From: Bordetella parapertussis
GTDB lineage: Bacteria > Pseudomonadota > Gammaproteobacteria > Burkholderiales > Burkholderiaceae_C
Direction: 5' to 3'
Assembly: GCA_945878355.1 (NCBI GenBank)
Contig: CAMCTC010000018.1
Coordinates: 1 to 64,000, forward strand
DNA length: 64,000 nt
Both the position numbers and the translations under genes were made by a program. How positions within the stretch are numbered: the stretch's first letter is position 1; each line of letters opens with the position of its first letter. Under the pieces are notes generated by a model, which searched no databases, was not told the origin of the DNA, and worked only from the letters and a program-made list of their open reading frames with translations. Shown piece after piece: positions 18,890-28,290 of the stretch.

Positions 18890-18895
18890 ATTCTA
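18890..18895 (-). promoter_or_regulatory. -10 box of the 6S RNA promoter
   Basis: TAGAAT on the minus strand sits six bases before the predicted 5' end of 6S RNA. No convincing -35 hexamer lies 17 bases further upstream, so this is a partial promoter call. Confidence 0.5.
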
Positions 18896-18940
18896 AGCAT
18901 GCCGACGGGTTGCCGGACTGTTGAAAGGCTGCGAAAAATT

Positions 18941-19267
18941 TCACAGCAGTTGACCGTCGTCGCCAAGTGCCTGGTCGATGCGGCGGATCAAGTGGTCGAC
19001 GTCGAGCGTGCCGGCTTCGGTCGCCACAGCGACGGCCGCACTGCTGGCCGGGAGCGGTGCGACATGGGCATGCTCTGCGCGCTGGTATGCGAGGTTCAGC
19101 GCGGTCAGCACGGCGATGCGCTCGCGTGCCTTGACCTTGCCGGCATCGCGAATCAGGCTCATCTCCCGGTCGACGATGGCCACCGCCTCGCGCAGCAGGG
19201 CTTCGCCGTCGGGCGGACAGGACAGCATGTAGCTCTGGCCCAGGATGGTGGTTTCGACCTGCTTCAT
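18941..19267 (-). CDS. zapA: cell division protein ZapA
   Basis: A 108-residue protein with the ZapA start MKQVETTILGQSYMLSCPP, the REAVAIVDREM helix and the ARERIAVLTALNLAYQ helix. ZapA bundles FtsZ filaments at the division ring. It overlaps the upstream coiled-coil gene by 4 bp (ATGA). 6S RNA follows it, as in most proteobacteria. Confidence 0.95.
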   Translation of the reverse strand: MKQVETTILGQSYMLSCPPDGEALLREAVAIVDREMSLIRDAGKVKARERIAVLTALNLAYQRAEHAHVAPLPASSAAVAVATEAGTLDVDHLIRRIDQALGDDGQLL

Positions 19268-19506
19268 GCGATGTTCCGGGCGGCTTCGTTGACTGGCTCG
19301 GCCGGTTTGGGTGCCGCGTCGGTGGGCAAGCGGTCGAGCAGTGCGTCAATGCGGGCCCGGGCCGCAGCCAGCCTGGATTTCAGGCTGTCGCGCTCGCTGC
19401 TCACGCTGCCCAGTTGTTGCTCGAGCAGCGCATTGGTTCGCTTGAGTTCCTCGTGCCGCAGCACCAGGCGTTCGATTCGCTCGGCAAGATCATCGAGTCT
19501 CGACAT
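19264..19506 (-). CDS. small coiled-coil protein (TIGR02449/ZapB-like)
   Basis: An 80-residue protein that is a continuous heptad coiled coil over residues 3-60 (LDDLAERIERLVLRHEELKR), with a short Pro/Ala tail. It sits directly upstream of zapA and overlaps its start, the usual position of the TIGR02449 family. A ZapB-like structural role at the Z ring is likely but based on context and fold only. The start codon at 19506 is the first Met of the coiled coil. Confidence 0.85.
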   Translation of the reverse strand: MSRLDDLAERIERLVLRHEELKRTNALLEQQLGSVSSERDSLKSRLAAARARIDALLDRLPTDAAPKPAEPVNEAARNIA

Positions 19507-19607
19507 GGGCTGCAACCGCTTCAAGTAAGTGAGCCTCATTGTAGGCGGCGGGTCAGGCCGATCGACCCGCAGGCTTGCAGCTCGGCGTCTGCGGTAGGAT
19601 TGTTGCT

Positions 19608-19866
19608 GTTGGTGCTCCGGCCGCTTGTCAAAAGATGGCTGGGTTAAACGGGAAGCAGGAAGGCTGCCATCCAGCGGATGGCGAGCTTGCAACCAATCGG
19701 TCGCAGTCTCAACAGCCCAACCTGCGCTGCCCCCGCAACGGTAAGCGGACGGAATTTGACAGACCTTTCGGTCAGCCGATTCCCGCTCCTGTGTCTGACG
19801 CCACTGACCGTGTCCACGGTTGGGAAGGCCACAGGGGTTGTTTCCGCCAGCCCGGATACCGGCCAA
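19608..19866 (+). promoter_or_regulatory. cobalamin (B12) riboswitch
   Basis: The leader of the btu operon contains the conserved cobalamin-element blocks in order: GGTGCTCCGG, AAACGGGAAGC, GCTGCCCCCGCAACGGTAAGC, GCCACTGACCGTG, GGTTGGGAAGGCCAC and the closing AGCCCGGATACCGGCC (B12 box region). About 90 bases separate its end from the btuB ATG, enough for an expression platform. It should switch off btuBCD when adenosyl- or methylcobalamin is bound. Confidence 0.93.
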
Positions 19867-19955
19867 CAGGGGGCTGCACGCGTGTTGCGCGTGTGGCCGC
19901 ATTGGCCGGCGCTCGCGGGGAAGCGGGAGCAGGCGGGCACGGTAATTCTTCTTCC

Positions 19956-21803
19956 ATGACTCCAATCCTCAAGGCGCGCTGCGCCACTGCTGCGCTGGGC
20001 GTTTGCCTGACGTTCTTGTCTTTTTGCGCCGTCGCCGATGACGCCGCGACGGTGGTCGTCACTGCTGCGCGATCTCCGCAGTTGCTCACTGACGCGCTGC
20101 CTCACACCACCGTTCTGCTACGCCAGGACATCGAACGCTCGCAGGCAGTGGACCTGCCAGCATTGCTGGCCGCCGAGGCCGGTGTGCAGTTCGCCAGCAA
20201 CGGCGGGCGTGGCACTGTGACCTCGTTGTTCCTGCGCGGTGCGCCGACGCGCCAGGTGCTGGTGCTGGTCGACGGCGTCACGCTGTCGCGCCAGGACGCG
20301 ACGGGGCTTGTCGGCATTGAGCATCTGATGCTCGACCAGGTCGAGCGCATCGAAATCGTCCGGGGCAATGTGTCGGCGCTGTACGGCGGCGGTGCGGTCG
20401 GCGGCGTGATCCAGGTCTTCACCCGCCGGGCCGACGCCACACCGCAAGCCAGCCTTCGGATCGAAGCCGGTGCGCGCGGCTTGGTCCACGGCGCGGCGCA
20501 GACCACCGCGCAATTCGGCAGCACCCAGGTTTCCTTTGGTGTATCGCGTGTTTCGGACCAGGGGTTTTCTGCGCTGGATCCGGTCCAGGTGGCCCCTGCC
20601 AACCCCGATCGCGACGGCTACCGCAACACCAGTGCGTCGCTCAAGCTGTCGCAGGCACTGTCCGAAGGGCATCGCCTGGGTTTGGCTTGGGTGCACAGCG
20701 ACGGCAGGCTCGACTACGACAGCGCTTATGCCACCCCAACCGACGTGCAGACCAGCCGTAGCCGCAAGGATTTGCTGAGCTTGAGCAGCGATGACCAGAT
20801 CACTGCGGCCTGGTCCAGCCGCTTGAGCCTGTCGACCCAGCGCGATGATGCGCGCTACGACGAGAGCGGTGACTTCGGCTTTGCCGGCCGCTACAAGACC
20901 ACGGTCGATGCGCTGAACTGGGCCCACAGCATCAGCCTGTCGCCGGCCACGGCACTGAGTGCAGGCGTCGACTTGCAGCGCCAGCGCATCGTCGCCGACG
21001 ACGGTTTCGGCGGGACCTTTGACAAGTCGCGCCAGGTCTCGGCCTGGTTTGCCGGCCTGCAATCTCGCCTGGGCGACCACGACTTGGCGTTCAACCTGAG
21101 GCGCGACCAAGTCGGCGGTGTCGGGTCACGCAGCAGCGGCAGCCTGGCCTGGGGCTGGCAGGTGGCGCCAGCTTGGAAGCTGATAGGCAACCTCGGCAAC
21201 GCCTTCAGCGCGCCGCCTCTGGGCTACTTGTATGCGCCTTTTTACGGCAACCCGGCGCTGCAGCCTGAGCTCGCACGTTCGGTCGAGGCTGGGCTGCAAT
21301 GGGCGCTGGCCGGCCAGCGGCTGCGGGCCACGCTGTTCCAGACCCGGGTCAGCCAGGAATTGGAGTACGACACGGTCAGCAACAGTTTCGGCAATGTCGC
21401 GCGCACCCGCAACCGTGGGCTCGAGCTGTCCTACAGCGGTCGTATTGGCCGCAGCGACCTTCGCGCCAGCCTGACGGCGCAGAACCCTATCGATGCCAGC
21501 ACCGGCGCGCAGCGCTTGCGTCGGAGTCAGTCGCTGGCCTCGGCTGCGCTGTCGCAGGAGCTCGTTGGCGGCTGGCGCGCTGGCCTGGCGGTCCGTGCGG
21601 TTGGTGCTCGGCCCGACAGCGGCGATGTAGCGCTCCCGGCCTATGTGGTGGCTGACCTGACCGCACAGTGGGACATCAACCGCGACCTGCAATGGTTCGG
21701 CAGGGTCGAGAACCTGGGCGATGCGCGCTACCAGACCGCCAGCGGCTACGCCCAACCCGGGCGCGGGCTGTTCACCGGCCTGCGTTGGCGGCTGTCTCTC
21801 TGA
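19956..21803 (+). CDS. btuB: TonB-dependent vitamin B12 receptor BtuB
   Basis: A 615-residue outer-membrane receptor. The signal peptide spans about residues 1-27 (ending CAVA), followed by a TonB box DAATVVVTAAR. The plug carries LFLRGAPTRQVLVLVDGVT and GNVSALYGGGAVGGVIQVF. The 22-strand barrel ends with the aromatic TGLRWRLSL, as outer-membrane proteins do. The length fits BtuB (about 610). The riboswitch upstream identifies the ligand as a cobalamin. An upstream in-frame extension would run through the riboswitch and is rejected. Confidence 0.93.
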   Translation: MTPILKARCATAALGVCLTFLSFCAVADDAATVVVTAARSPQLLTDALPHTTVLLRQDIERSQAVDLPALLAAEAGVQFASNGGRGTVTSLFLRGAPTRQVLVLVDGVTLSRQDATGLVGIEHLMLDQVERIEIVRGNVSALYGGGAVGGVIQVFTRRADATPQASLRIEAGARGLVHGAAQTTAQFGSTQVSFGVSRVSDQGFSALDPVQVAPANPDRDGYRNTSASLKLSQALSEGHRLGLAWVHSDGRLDYDSAYATPTDVQTSRSRKDLLSLSSDDQITAAWSSRLSLSTQRDDARYDESGDFGFAGRYKTTVDALNWAHSISLSPATALSAGVDLQRQRIVADDGFGGTFDKSRQVSAWFAGLQSRLGDHDLAFNLRRDQVGGVGSRSSGSLAWGWQVAPAWKLIGNLGNAFSAPPLGYLYAPFYGNPALQPELARSVEAGLQWALAGQRLRATLFQTRVSQELEYDTVSNSFGNVARTRNRGLELSYSGRIGRSDLRASLTAQNPIDASTGAQRLRRSQSLASAALSQELVGGWRAGLAVRAVGARPDSGDVALPAYVVADLTAQWDINRDLQWFGRVENLGDARYQTASGYAQPGRGLFTGLRWRLSL

Positions 21804-21818
21804 ACAACGCTGCATGAC

Positions 21819-22754
21819 ATGGGTTTGACCGCGAACCGTTTGAGCGTCTTGGCCGCGGGCTTGCTCGGGCTGCTGCTGCTCGCCGTGCTGGCGGGGCTGG
21901 CGCTGGGCAGCGCGGGGCTGGACCGCGAACTGATCATCGAACTGCGCGCTCCCAGGGTGGCGGCGGCGGTGGGCGTTGGCGCGCTGCTCGCGCTGGCCGG
22001 CTTGGCGATGCAGGTGTTGCTGCGCAACCCACTGGCCGATCCCTATGTGCTGGGCACCTCAGGCGGAGCCTCGGTCGGTGGCTTGCTGGCTTTGATGTCG
22101 GGATTGAGCCTGTGGCTGGGCGCTGGCCTGGGCGCGTTGTTGGCCGGCGCCGTGTTGCTGGCTTTGACCCGCGTAGCGCTGGCATCGACCGATGACGCGT
22201 CGCCTCGGCTGGTGTTGACCGGAGCGATGCTGGCCTCGCTGTGCGGCGCGATCGCCACGCTGCTGCTGGCGCTCACGCCCGACCAACGCTTGCGCGGAGC
22301 CATCTTCTGGCTGGTCGGTGACCTGTCGGGTGCCCAGGGTGGCCTGGGTTGCGGCGCGGCCGCGCTGGTCTTCGCCGCTTGGTTGAGCTGGCGTGGTCAG
22401 GCGATAGACCGCTTGCAACTCGGCAGCGAAGTCGCCGCGCTGCTGGGAGAGCCGGTGCGGCGATTGCGCCTGCTGCTGCTGGTGGCTGCTTCGCTGGCCG
22501 CCGGGTTGGCGGTGGCCTGTGCCGGCGCGATCGGTTTCGTCGGTCTGGTGGTGCCGCAGGCTTTGAGGCTGATGGGGGTGCAACGCATCCGCGACCTGGC
22601 CTGGATGAGCGCGGTCGGCGGCGCCGCCTTGCTGACGCTGGCTGATCTGCTGGCGCGCACCATCGTCGCGCCGCTCGAACTGCCGGTGGGCGCGGTGATG
22701 GCCTTGGTCGGTGCGCCGATGTTCATCGCGGTGTTGGCGCGGGGGCCGCGGTGA
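21819..22754 (+). CDS. btuC: vitamin B12 ABC transporter permease BtuC
   Basis: A 311-residue FecCD-family permease with about ten membrane helices. The family signature LLRNPLADPYVLGTSGGA lies near residues 66-83, and the FVGLVVPQALRLM block near 240. It forms the inner-membrane channel with BtuD. The gene is 15 bp after btuB and its stop overlaps the GTG of btuD. Confidence 0.93.
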   Translation: MGLTANRLSVLAAGLLGLLLLAVLAGLALGSAGLDRELIIELRAPRVAAAVGVGALLALAGLAMQVLLRNPLADPYVLGTSGGASVGGLLALMSGLSLWLGAGLGALLAGAVLLALTRVALASTDDASPRLVLTGAMLASLCGAIATLLLALTPDQRLRGAIFWLVGDLSGAQGGLGCGAAALVFAAWLSWRGQAIDRLQLGSEVAALLGEPVRRLRLLLLVAASLAAGLAVACAGAIGFVGLVVPQALRLMGVQRIRDLAWMSAVGGAALLTLADLLARTIVAPLELPVGAVMALVGAPMFIAVLARGPR

Positions 22755-23503
22755 CAGCGACCTTGGTGCCACCGCCTTTGTTGCAGGCCTGCGGCCTGAG
22801 CCTGCACGCGGCTGGGCGCTGCTTGCTGAAAGGCCTGGACTGGCAGGTTCATCCGGGCGAGCGCTGGTGCGTGATCGGCCGCAATGCCGCGGGCAAGAGC
22901 ACGCTGCTGCGTGCACTGGCCGGGTTGCCTGTTCCCGAGCGCAGCGGCGAGTTGCGCTGGCTGGGCCGTGACCAAGCCGATTGGTCAGCCGCCGATGCTG
23001 CCTGGGCCCGTGCCTATGCGCCGCAGCAGGCCGTCGACCGCTTCCCGCTCAGCGTTCAGCGCCTGCTCGAGCTCTCGGTGGTCCGGCCCGGGCCAAGGCG
23101 AGCGGCCACGCTGCTGGCCGATCTCGATGCCCAGGGCCTGGCCACGCGCGGCGTGATGCAGCTCTCGGGTGGCGAGCGCCAGCGCATCGCACTGGCGCAA
23201 TGCGCGCTGCAGGGCGCGCCGCTGATGTTGATGGACGAGCCGGTGTCGTTCCAGGATCCGGCGCACCAGATCCAGGTCGCGCGTTGGCTGGCCGGGCTGG
23301 TCGCACCTGGTACCGACGCTGCGTTGGTGGTCAGCGCGCACGACGTCAACTGGATCGTCCACACCGCGACTCACGTGCTGGCCTTGTCTGGCGAGGGTCG
23401 GTGGGAGGCCGGACGCTGCGAGGACTTGATAGATGCGGCGATGCTGCAGCGTGTCTATGGCTGCGCCTGGCGCGAGGTGGGTGGTTTCTGGGTCGCTGCC
23501 TGA
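22751..23503 (+). CDS. btuD: vitamin B12 ABC transporter ATP-binding protein BtuD
   Basis: A 250-residue ABC ATPase with Walker A GRNAAGKSTLLRAL, signature LSGGERQRIALAQCAL and Walker B LMLMDEPVSFQDP. The GTG start at 22751 overlaps the btuC TGA (GTGA). It powers cobalamin import with BtuC. It is convergent with btuF, the family A repeat filling the gap. Confidence 0.92.
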   Translation: MTATLVPPPLLQACGLSLHAAGRCLLKGLDWQVHPGERWCVIGRNAAGKSTLLRALAGLPVPERSGELRWLGRDQADWSAADAAWARAYAPQQAVDRFPLSVQRLLELSVVRPGPRRAATLLADLDAQGLATRGVMQLSGGERQRIALAQCALQGAPLMLMDEPVSFQDPAHQIQVARWLAGLVAPGTDAALVVSAHDVNWIVHTATHVLALSGEGRWEAGRCEDLIDAAMLQRVYGCAWREVGGFWVAA

Positions 23504-23508
23504 GTCTC

Positions 23509-23582
23509 TTAAACAAATGTGGCTTTGCCACTTTGTTTGACCCCCATGGGGGGGCGGCCGGCTTCGGCCGGCCTCGGGGCGC
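23509..23582 (-). repeat. interspersed palindromic repeat, family A copy 3
   Basis: This copy is inverted relative to the other two and reads GCGCCCCGAGGCCGGCC from the btuF side through CCCCCCCATGGGG to the stem GTGGC-AAA-GCCAC. It begins immediately after the btuF TGA, so its orientation to the adjoining stop codon is the same as for copies 1 and 2. Confidence 0.9.
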
Positions 23583-24449
23583 TCAATGCCGCGCGCGGTC
23601 TATTGCCTCGCACAGCGCTTGTGCGCCATCGACGAACGCAGGCGTCATCCGCGCCAGCCGGTGGCCTGGCAAAGCCACCAGTTGGCCGCGCTGAACCGCA
23701 TCGACGCGGTTGAAACGCCGCCAAGCGTCGAGCCGGGCCGGCTCGTTGGCCTCGGCGCCGGTGACGACGATCTGCGGGTCGGCGGCGATCGCGGCTTCCC
23801 AGCCCACTGTCGGGGTCAGCGTGGGCTGGCTGCCGAAAACGTTGACACCGCCGCAGGCGCTGATGGCCTGGGCGATCCCGTGCTTGTCGTTGACCGTCAT
23901 CAGCGGCTCATGCCAGAGCTGGTAGAACACACGAACAGGTGTCCGGCCTGCGTAGCGTTCGCGCAGCGCGGCCCAGCCTGACTCGGTCCGCCCAGCTGCA
24001 GCGTCGGCGGCTCGCTCGGTGCCAAACAAGCGTCCGAATTGGCGCAGTGTCTGGGCAATACCAGCCACGCTGCTGATCTCGCTGGCGTACAGCGGCAGGC
24101 CTAGCGACGGCAGCCGCTGCTGCTGGCGCGGGTTGACGCCGCTGGTCCAGACCAGCAGCAGGTCTGGTCGCAGCGCGGCGATCGCCTCAAGGTTGATCGC
24201 AAAAGCGTCGCCGACCACCGGTAGCTTGGCGGCTTCGGCCGGGGAGTCGCTGTAGCGCATCACGCCGACCAGGCGGTCGCCCGCGCCGGCAGCAAATACC
24301 AATTCGGTCAGGTGCGGTGACAGCGCCACTGCGCGCCGCGCCGGGGCCGCGAGCGTCAGCGTCTGGCCGGCATCGTCCTGCAGCGTCACCGCAGCAGAGG
24401 CATTGGACAGGCCGGCCAGCAGCACGGCACCGAACAGCCAGCACTTCAT
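23583..24449 (-). CDS. btuF: cobalamin-binding periplasmic protein BtuF
   Basis: A 288-residue helical-backbone (type III) binding protein. A signal peptide covers residues 1-19 (ending NASA). RAVALSPHLTELVFAAGAGD and the YSDSPAEAAKLPVVGDAFAINLE block are typical of BtuF/FhuD-like proteins. It hands cobalamin to BtuCD. Unlike btuBCD it is on the minus strand at the end of the nth operon, so it is not under the riboswitch. Its ATG overlaps the nth stop. Confidence 0.9.
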   Translation of the reverse strand: MKCWLFGAVLLAGLSNASAAVTLQDDAGQTLTLAAPARRAVALSPHLTELVFAAGAGDRLVGVMRYSDSPAEAAKLPVVGDAFAINLEAIAALRPDLLLVWTSGVNPRQQQRLPSLGLPLYASEISSVAGIAQTLRQFGRLFGTERAADAAAGRTESGWAALRERYAGRTPVRVFYQLWHEPLMTVNDKHGIAQAISACGGVNVFGSQPTLTPTVGWEAAIAADPQIVVTGAEANEPARLDAWRRFNRVDAVQRGQLVALPGHRLARMTPAFVDGAQALCEAIDRARH

Positions 24450-25078
24450 CGCTGGGCTGCGCCGGTGTCGCACCAGGCCCGCACCGCGCAGTCGCTGCAC
24501 TTCGGTGAGCGCGCGGTGCAGACATATCGGCCGTGCAGGATCAGCCAGTGGTGGGCGTCGCGCCGGTAGGCTGGCGGTACCCGCTTGTCGAGCTGTTTTT
24601 CGACCGCTTGAGGCGTTTTGCCTGGCGCCAGACCACTGCGGTTGCAGATCCGGAAGACATGGGTGTCGACCGGGTTGGTCGGCTCGCCAAACGCGACGTT
24701 GAGCACCACGTTGGCGGTCTTGCGCCCGACGCCGGGCAGGGCTTCGAGCGCCTCGCGACTGCGCGGCACCTGACCGCCATGCTGCTCGACCAGGATGCGG
24801 CAAGTCTGGATCAGGTGCTTGGCCTTGTTGCGGTACAGGCCGATCGTGCGGATCTGCTCGGCCACCGCGGCCTCGCCCAGCGCGAGCATCGATTGCGGTG
24901 TGCTGGCCAAAGCGAACAGCCGTCGGGTGGCCTTGTTGACGCTGACATCGGTGGCTTGCGCCGACAGCAGCACGGCGGCCAGCAACTCGAACACCGAGGT
25001 GTATTCGAGCTCGCTGGCGGGTTGCGGGTTGGCGGCGGCCAGTGTGGCGAAGAAGGGGGCGATGTCCTTGGTTTTCAT
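24446..25078 (-). CDS. nth: endonuclease III
   Basis: A 210-residue bifunctional DNA glycosylase/AP lyase for oxidised pyrimidines. It has the helix-hairpin-helix LPGVGRKTANVVLNVAF with the catalytic Lys, the Asp in NPVDTHVFR, and the [4Fe-4S] ligands in the C-terminal CTARSPKCSDCAVRAWC. Length and motif spacing are those of E. coli Nth. The DMT gene lies 9 bp upstream, and rnfB just before it, echoing the rnf-nth linkage of enterobacteria. Confidence 0.96.
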   Translation of the reverse strand: MKTKDIAPFFATLAAANPQPASELEYTSVFELLAAVLLSAQATDVSVNKATRRLFALASTPQSMLALGEAAVAEQIRTIGLYRNKAKHLIQTCRILVEQHGGQVPRSREALEALPGVGRKTANVVLNVAFGEPTNPVDTHVFRICNRSGLAPGKTPQAVEKQLDKRVPPAYRRDAHHWLILHGRYVCTARSPKCSDCAVRAWCDTGAAQR

Positions 25079-25087
25079 CTGCAGGGT

Positions 25088-25993
25088 TCAGGCCAGTCGG
25101 GTCTTGAGTTGCGGCAGCATCTGCACCGCCACGATGCAGGCCAGGATCAGCGCGCAGCCCGCCAGGCCGCTGGCCGTCAACCGGTCGCCCATCCACCAGG
25201 CTCCGAACAGCGCGGCGAACAAGGTCTCGGACGACAGGATGATCGCTGCGTCAGCCGGGTGGGCGTGGCGTTGGCCGACCACCTGCAAGGTGAAGGCCAC
25301 GCCCACCGACAGCACGCCGGTGTAGACGATCGCGCCGGAGGCTGCAACCAAGCCCTCGACCGTGAGGGCTTCGGTGCCCAGCGCCAGCCCGGCGCTGAAC
25401 ATCGCGCAGACCGCGAATTGGCCACAGGACAGCAGAAAAGCGCCGCGCAGCCGGTTCGCCACCTGGCCCACCAGCAGCACATGCACGGCCCAGGGCAGGG
25501 CGCTGAGCATGACCCAGACATCGCCAGTCGACAGGGTTTGCATCGATGCGCCGGTCAACATCCAGGTGCCGACCAAGCAGCCCGCAGCAGCGGGCCAGAC
25601 CATCCAATGCGGCGACTCGCGTTTGACAAGCCATGAAAGAAGCGGCACCAAGGGCACGTAAAGAGCGGTCAAAAAACCGGCGTTGGTCACGCTGGTCGTG
25701 ACCAGCCCGATTTGCTGCATCACCACGCCTATGCACAGCAGGCTGCCGAGCGCGACGATCCAGACCGCCTCGGCCCAGCCCGGTGATCGTCCGTTTGCTC
25801 GCAGCTTGCGCCACTCGAGCCAGGCCAACGGCGCGACCACGGCAGCACCGAGTGCGAAGCGCAGCGCGGTGAAGCTCAGTGGCCCGACAGTGGCCATGCC
25901 CAGCGACTGGCCGACAAAGGCCGAGCCCCAGATCAGTGCAGCCAGCAGCAGCAAAGCGTTGGCCTTGAGCCGAGTCATTGGCAGCGCGGTCAT
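25088..25993 (-). CDS. DMT-superfamily (EamA) transporter
   Basis: A 301-residue inner-membrane protein with ten predicted helices in two EamA repeats. The first repeat opens [20 protein letters not shown], and the second starts around [17 protein letters not shown]. Relatives export amino acids or small metabolites; the substrate is not readable. Its start overlaps the rnfB stop by 4 bp, so it is part of the rnfB-nth-btuF unit. Confidence 0.85.
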   Translation of the reverse strand: MTALPMTRLKANALLLLAALIWGSAFVGQSLGMATVGPLSFTALRFALGAAVVAPLAWLEWRKLRANGRSPGWAEAVWIVALGSLLCIGVVMQQIGLVTTSVTNAGFLTALYVPLVPLLSWLVKRESPHWMVWPAAAGCLVGTWMLTGASMQTLSTGDVWVMLSALPWAVHVLLVGQVANRLRGAFLLSCGQFAVCAMFSAGLALGTEALTVEGLVAASGAIVYTGVLSVGVAFTLQVVGQRHAHPADAAIILSSETLFAALFGAWWMGDRLTASGLAGCALILACIVAVQMLPQLKTRLA

Positions 25994-26706
25994 GGCTTGT
26001 CGCGCTCAGCCTGGCGCGCGCGGGCGCGGGCCAGCGCTGCATCGATCACTGCGCGCTTGGCGCTGAGGATCGTCGGGTCGGTGTGGCGGCTGCGGGCCGG
26101 CAGGTCGGCCAGCTTGTGCTCGGCTTTGAGCACCTGCCGGTCGTCCTGCTCGCGTTGCAGCCTGGCCGCGCGCTGCTGGTGGGCGCCATAGCGCTGACGG
26201 GCCTGGTCGGCCTGGGGTGGCGACCAGGCTTGCCAGCCACTGCGCTCGCCGGTCACAGACACCAAGGCGATGCAATCGACCGGGCACACCGGCAGGCACA
26301 GCTCGCAACCCGTGCACAGAGCGTCGATCACCGTGTGCATGCGCTTGGGCGCGCCGATGATGCAGTCGACCGGGCAGGCCTTGATGCACAGCGTGCAGCC
26401 AATGCACCAAGCCTCGTCGATCACTGCCAGCAGGCGCGGGCCTTCCAGGCCTCGGCTGTTGTCTAGCGGCAGCGCTGGCAAGCCTGTGAGTTCTGCCAGC
26501 CTGGCGATGCCCTCAGCGCCACCCGGCGGGCAGCGGTTGATCTCGGCTGCACCGGTGCCCACCGCTTCAGCATAAGCCCGGCAATCGGGGTAGCCGCAGC
26601 GGGTGCACTGGGTCTGAGGCAGCGCGGCGTCGATTCGATCGACCAGCGCTGCGTGGTCAGTCTGCGCCGGCGACCTTGCCGTGGATGGTTGAGCGGTGAA
26701 ATTCAC
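25990..26706 (-). CDS. rnfB: RnfB-type electron transfer protein, soluble form
   Basis: A 238-residue iron-sulfur protein. The N-terminal Fe-S domain has the four-Cys cluster motif [16 protein letters not shown] with a later Cys in NRCPPGG. Two ferredoxin motifs follow, [15 protein letters not shown] and [16 protein letters not shown] Lys/Arg/Gln-rich tail covers the last 80 residues. The N-terminal membrane anchor of classical RnfB is missing, and no other rnf gene is near. There is no ATG; GTG 26706 is the best guess, eight bases after phaZ, with only a weak GAGG very close to it. Confidence 0.85.
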   Translation of the reverse strand: MNFTAQPSTARSPAQTDHAALVDRIDAALPQTQCTRCGYPDCRAYAEAVGTGAAEINRCPPGGAEGIARLAELTGLPALPLDNSRGLEGPRLLAVIDEAWCIGCTLCIKACPVDCIIGAPKRMHTVIDALCTGCELCLPVCPVDCIALVSVTGERSGWQAWSPPQADQARQRYGAHQQRAARLQREQDDRQVLKAEHKLADLPARSRHTDPTILSAKRAVIDAALARARARQAERDKP

Positions 26707-26714
26707 CGCCTCGA

Positions 26715-28082
26715 TTATCTCTGCGCGGTCTTGCCCGACTTCCTGGCTGGACGCTTGGCTGACGCCCTGGCCGAGGGTGCAGCGGCGACTTGCAGCGCGG
26801 CTTCGGTGGCCATTTCGTCCTGGTGGGACGCGGCTTTTTCTGTCACGTTGTAGCGCGCGATGAAATCCCTGACCACCGGATAGGCCATGTCGCGCCAGCG
26901 CCGCCCGGCGAAGATCCCGTAATGGCCGGCACCTTCGACGTCGTAGTGGAACATGCGATCCTTCGGGATGCCGGTACACAGCGCGTGCGCGGCGCGGGTC
27001 TGGCCTGCGCCCGAAATGTCGTCGAGCTCACCCTCGACCGTCAGCATCGCACTGGTCGTGATGTCTTGCGGCCGCACGTGTACACCATCCTTGTACCAGG
27101 TGCCGTTGACCAGCGCGAAGTCCTGGAACACTGCCTTGATGGTGTCGAGGTAGTACTCGGCGGGCATGTCGAGCACGGCGTTGTACTCGTCGTAGAACTG
27201 ACGGTGCGATTCGGCCGAGCTGTCGTCGCCGCGGATCAGGTCGAGGAAGTAGTCATAGTGCGAGCTGACGTGGCGATCAGGATTCATCGCAACGAAACCA
27301 GTGTGCTGAAGAAAACCCGGGTAAACGCGCCGGCCCGCGCCGGCAAAGTTGTTCGGCACCTTGTAGATCACGTTGTTCTCGAACCACTCGAAGCTCTTGG
27401 TGGTCGCCAGGTTGTTGACCGAGGTTGGCGACAAACGGGCGTCGATCGGCCCGCCCATCATGGTCAGCGTGCGTGGCGTGAATTCGCCCTGGGTCGCCAG
27501 CAGCGACACGGCGGCCAGCACCGGCACGGTGGGTTGGCAGACCGAGATCACGTTGACCTCTGGGCCGACGAAGCGGATGAACTCCTGCACATAAGCCACG
27601 TAGTCGTTGAGGTGGAACGCGCCAGCTTCGACCGGCACGGTGCGGGCGTCGGTCCAGTCGGTGATCAGCACCTTGTGGTCGCGCAGCAGCACCTTGACCG
27701 TGTCACGCAGCAGCGTGCTGTGGTGGCCTGACAGCGGCGCGACCACCAGCACGGTGGGCTGATGCTTCATCTTTTCCAGCACCTGGGTGTTGTCGGAGAA
27801 GCGCTTGAAGCGAAGCAAGCGGCAAAACGGTTTGCTCAGCGCGACCTGCTCCTGTACCGCGACCTCAACGCCATCGACCATCACGCCGCGGATGCCGAAC
27901 TCGGGCTTCTCGTATTCCTTGGCCAGCCGGTGCATCAGGTCCAGCCCGGCCGAGACGCGCTGCGCCATCGGGGTGTGCGAGAAGGCCGACAGCGGGTGGG
28001 TGTAGAGCTTGGCCGAGGCGCTGGCGAACTCGGAGAACGGTGCCATCAACGCGCGTTGGGTTTCGTACAGCTGGTACAGCAT
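26715..28082 (-). CDS. phaZ: intracellular polyhydroxyalkanoate depolymerase PhaZ
   Basis: A 455-residue enzyme that mobilises native PHB granules in the cytoplasm. It begins [16 protein letters not shown], the standard PhaZ start. The nucleophile is the Cys in the lipase-box-like [13 protein letters not shown], with an Asp in DDISGAGQT and the His in [15 protein letters not shown] completing the triad. No signal peptide is present. The tail is Ala/Lys-rich with no counterpart in the core family. A palindrome resembling PHB-regulator sites lies about 85 bp upstream. Confidence 0.93.
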   Translation of the reverse strand: MLYQLYETQRALMAPFSEFASASAKLYTHPLSAFSHTPMAQRVSAGLDLMHRLAKEYEKPEFGIRGVMVDGVEVAVQEQVALSKPFCRLLRFKRFSDNTQVLEKMKHQPTVLVVAPLSGHHSTLLRDTVKVLLRDHKVLITDWTDARTVPVEAGAFHLNDYVAYVQEFIRFVGPEVNVISVCQPTVPVLAAVSLLATQGEFTPRTLTMMGGPIDARLSPTSVNNLATTKSFEWFENNVIYKVPNNFAGAGRRVYPGFLQHTGFVAMNPDRHVSSHYDYFLDLIRGDDSSAESHRQFYDEYNAVLDMPAEYYLDTIKAVFQDFALVNGTWYKDGVHVRPQDITTSAMLTVEGELDDISGAGQTRAAHALCTGIPKDRMFHYDVEGAGHYGIFAGRRWRDMAYPVVRDFIARYNVTEKAASHQDEMATEAALQVAAAPSARASAKRPARKSGKTAQR

Positions 28083-28165
28083 GGTCTCGATTCTCCGAAA
28101 GTGGGGCAGGTCGTCAGCCGACAAGCCTGTACAACCGGCCTCGGTGCTGAGTCATGGGGTCAAAA

Positions 28166-28181
28166 TTGTGCAGTGCAGCAA
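28166..28181. promoter_or_regulatory. candidate PhaR-type operator upstream of phaZ
   Basis: TTGTGCAGTGCAGCAA is an imperfect palindrome around TGCA-G-TGCA in an unusually AT-rich spot. TGCA-rich palindromes of this type are bound by the PHB regulator PhaR in related bacteria. A 14-of-15 match lies upstream of the parA-like gene at 42070-42084. The assignment to PhaR is inference. Confidence 0.45.
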
Positions 28182-28290
28182 TTATGATCCCAATTGAGCA
28201 AGTTTGCACGCCTGACTCACCATGGATGCTCAGAAAAACGCGTCCGAGCCTGCCCGATTCGGCCAGCCGCCCCCGGATTGGCCTGGCCGA

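Noticed and set aside
18753..19349. 198-codon frame overlapping zapA and 6S RNA
   Set aside because: It runs across a structured RNA and a well-defined zapA gene in another frame.
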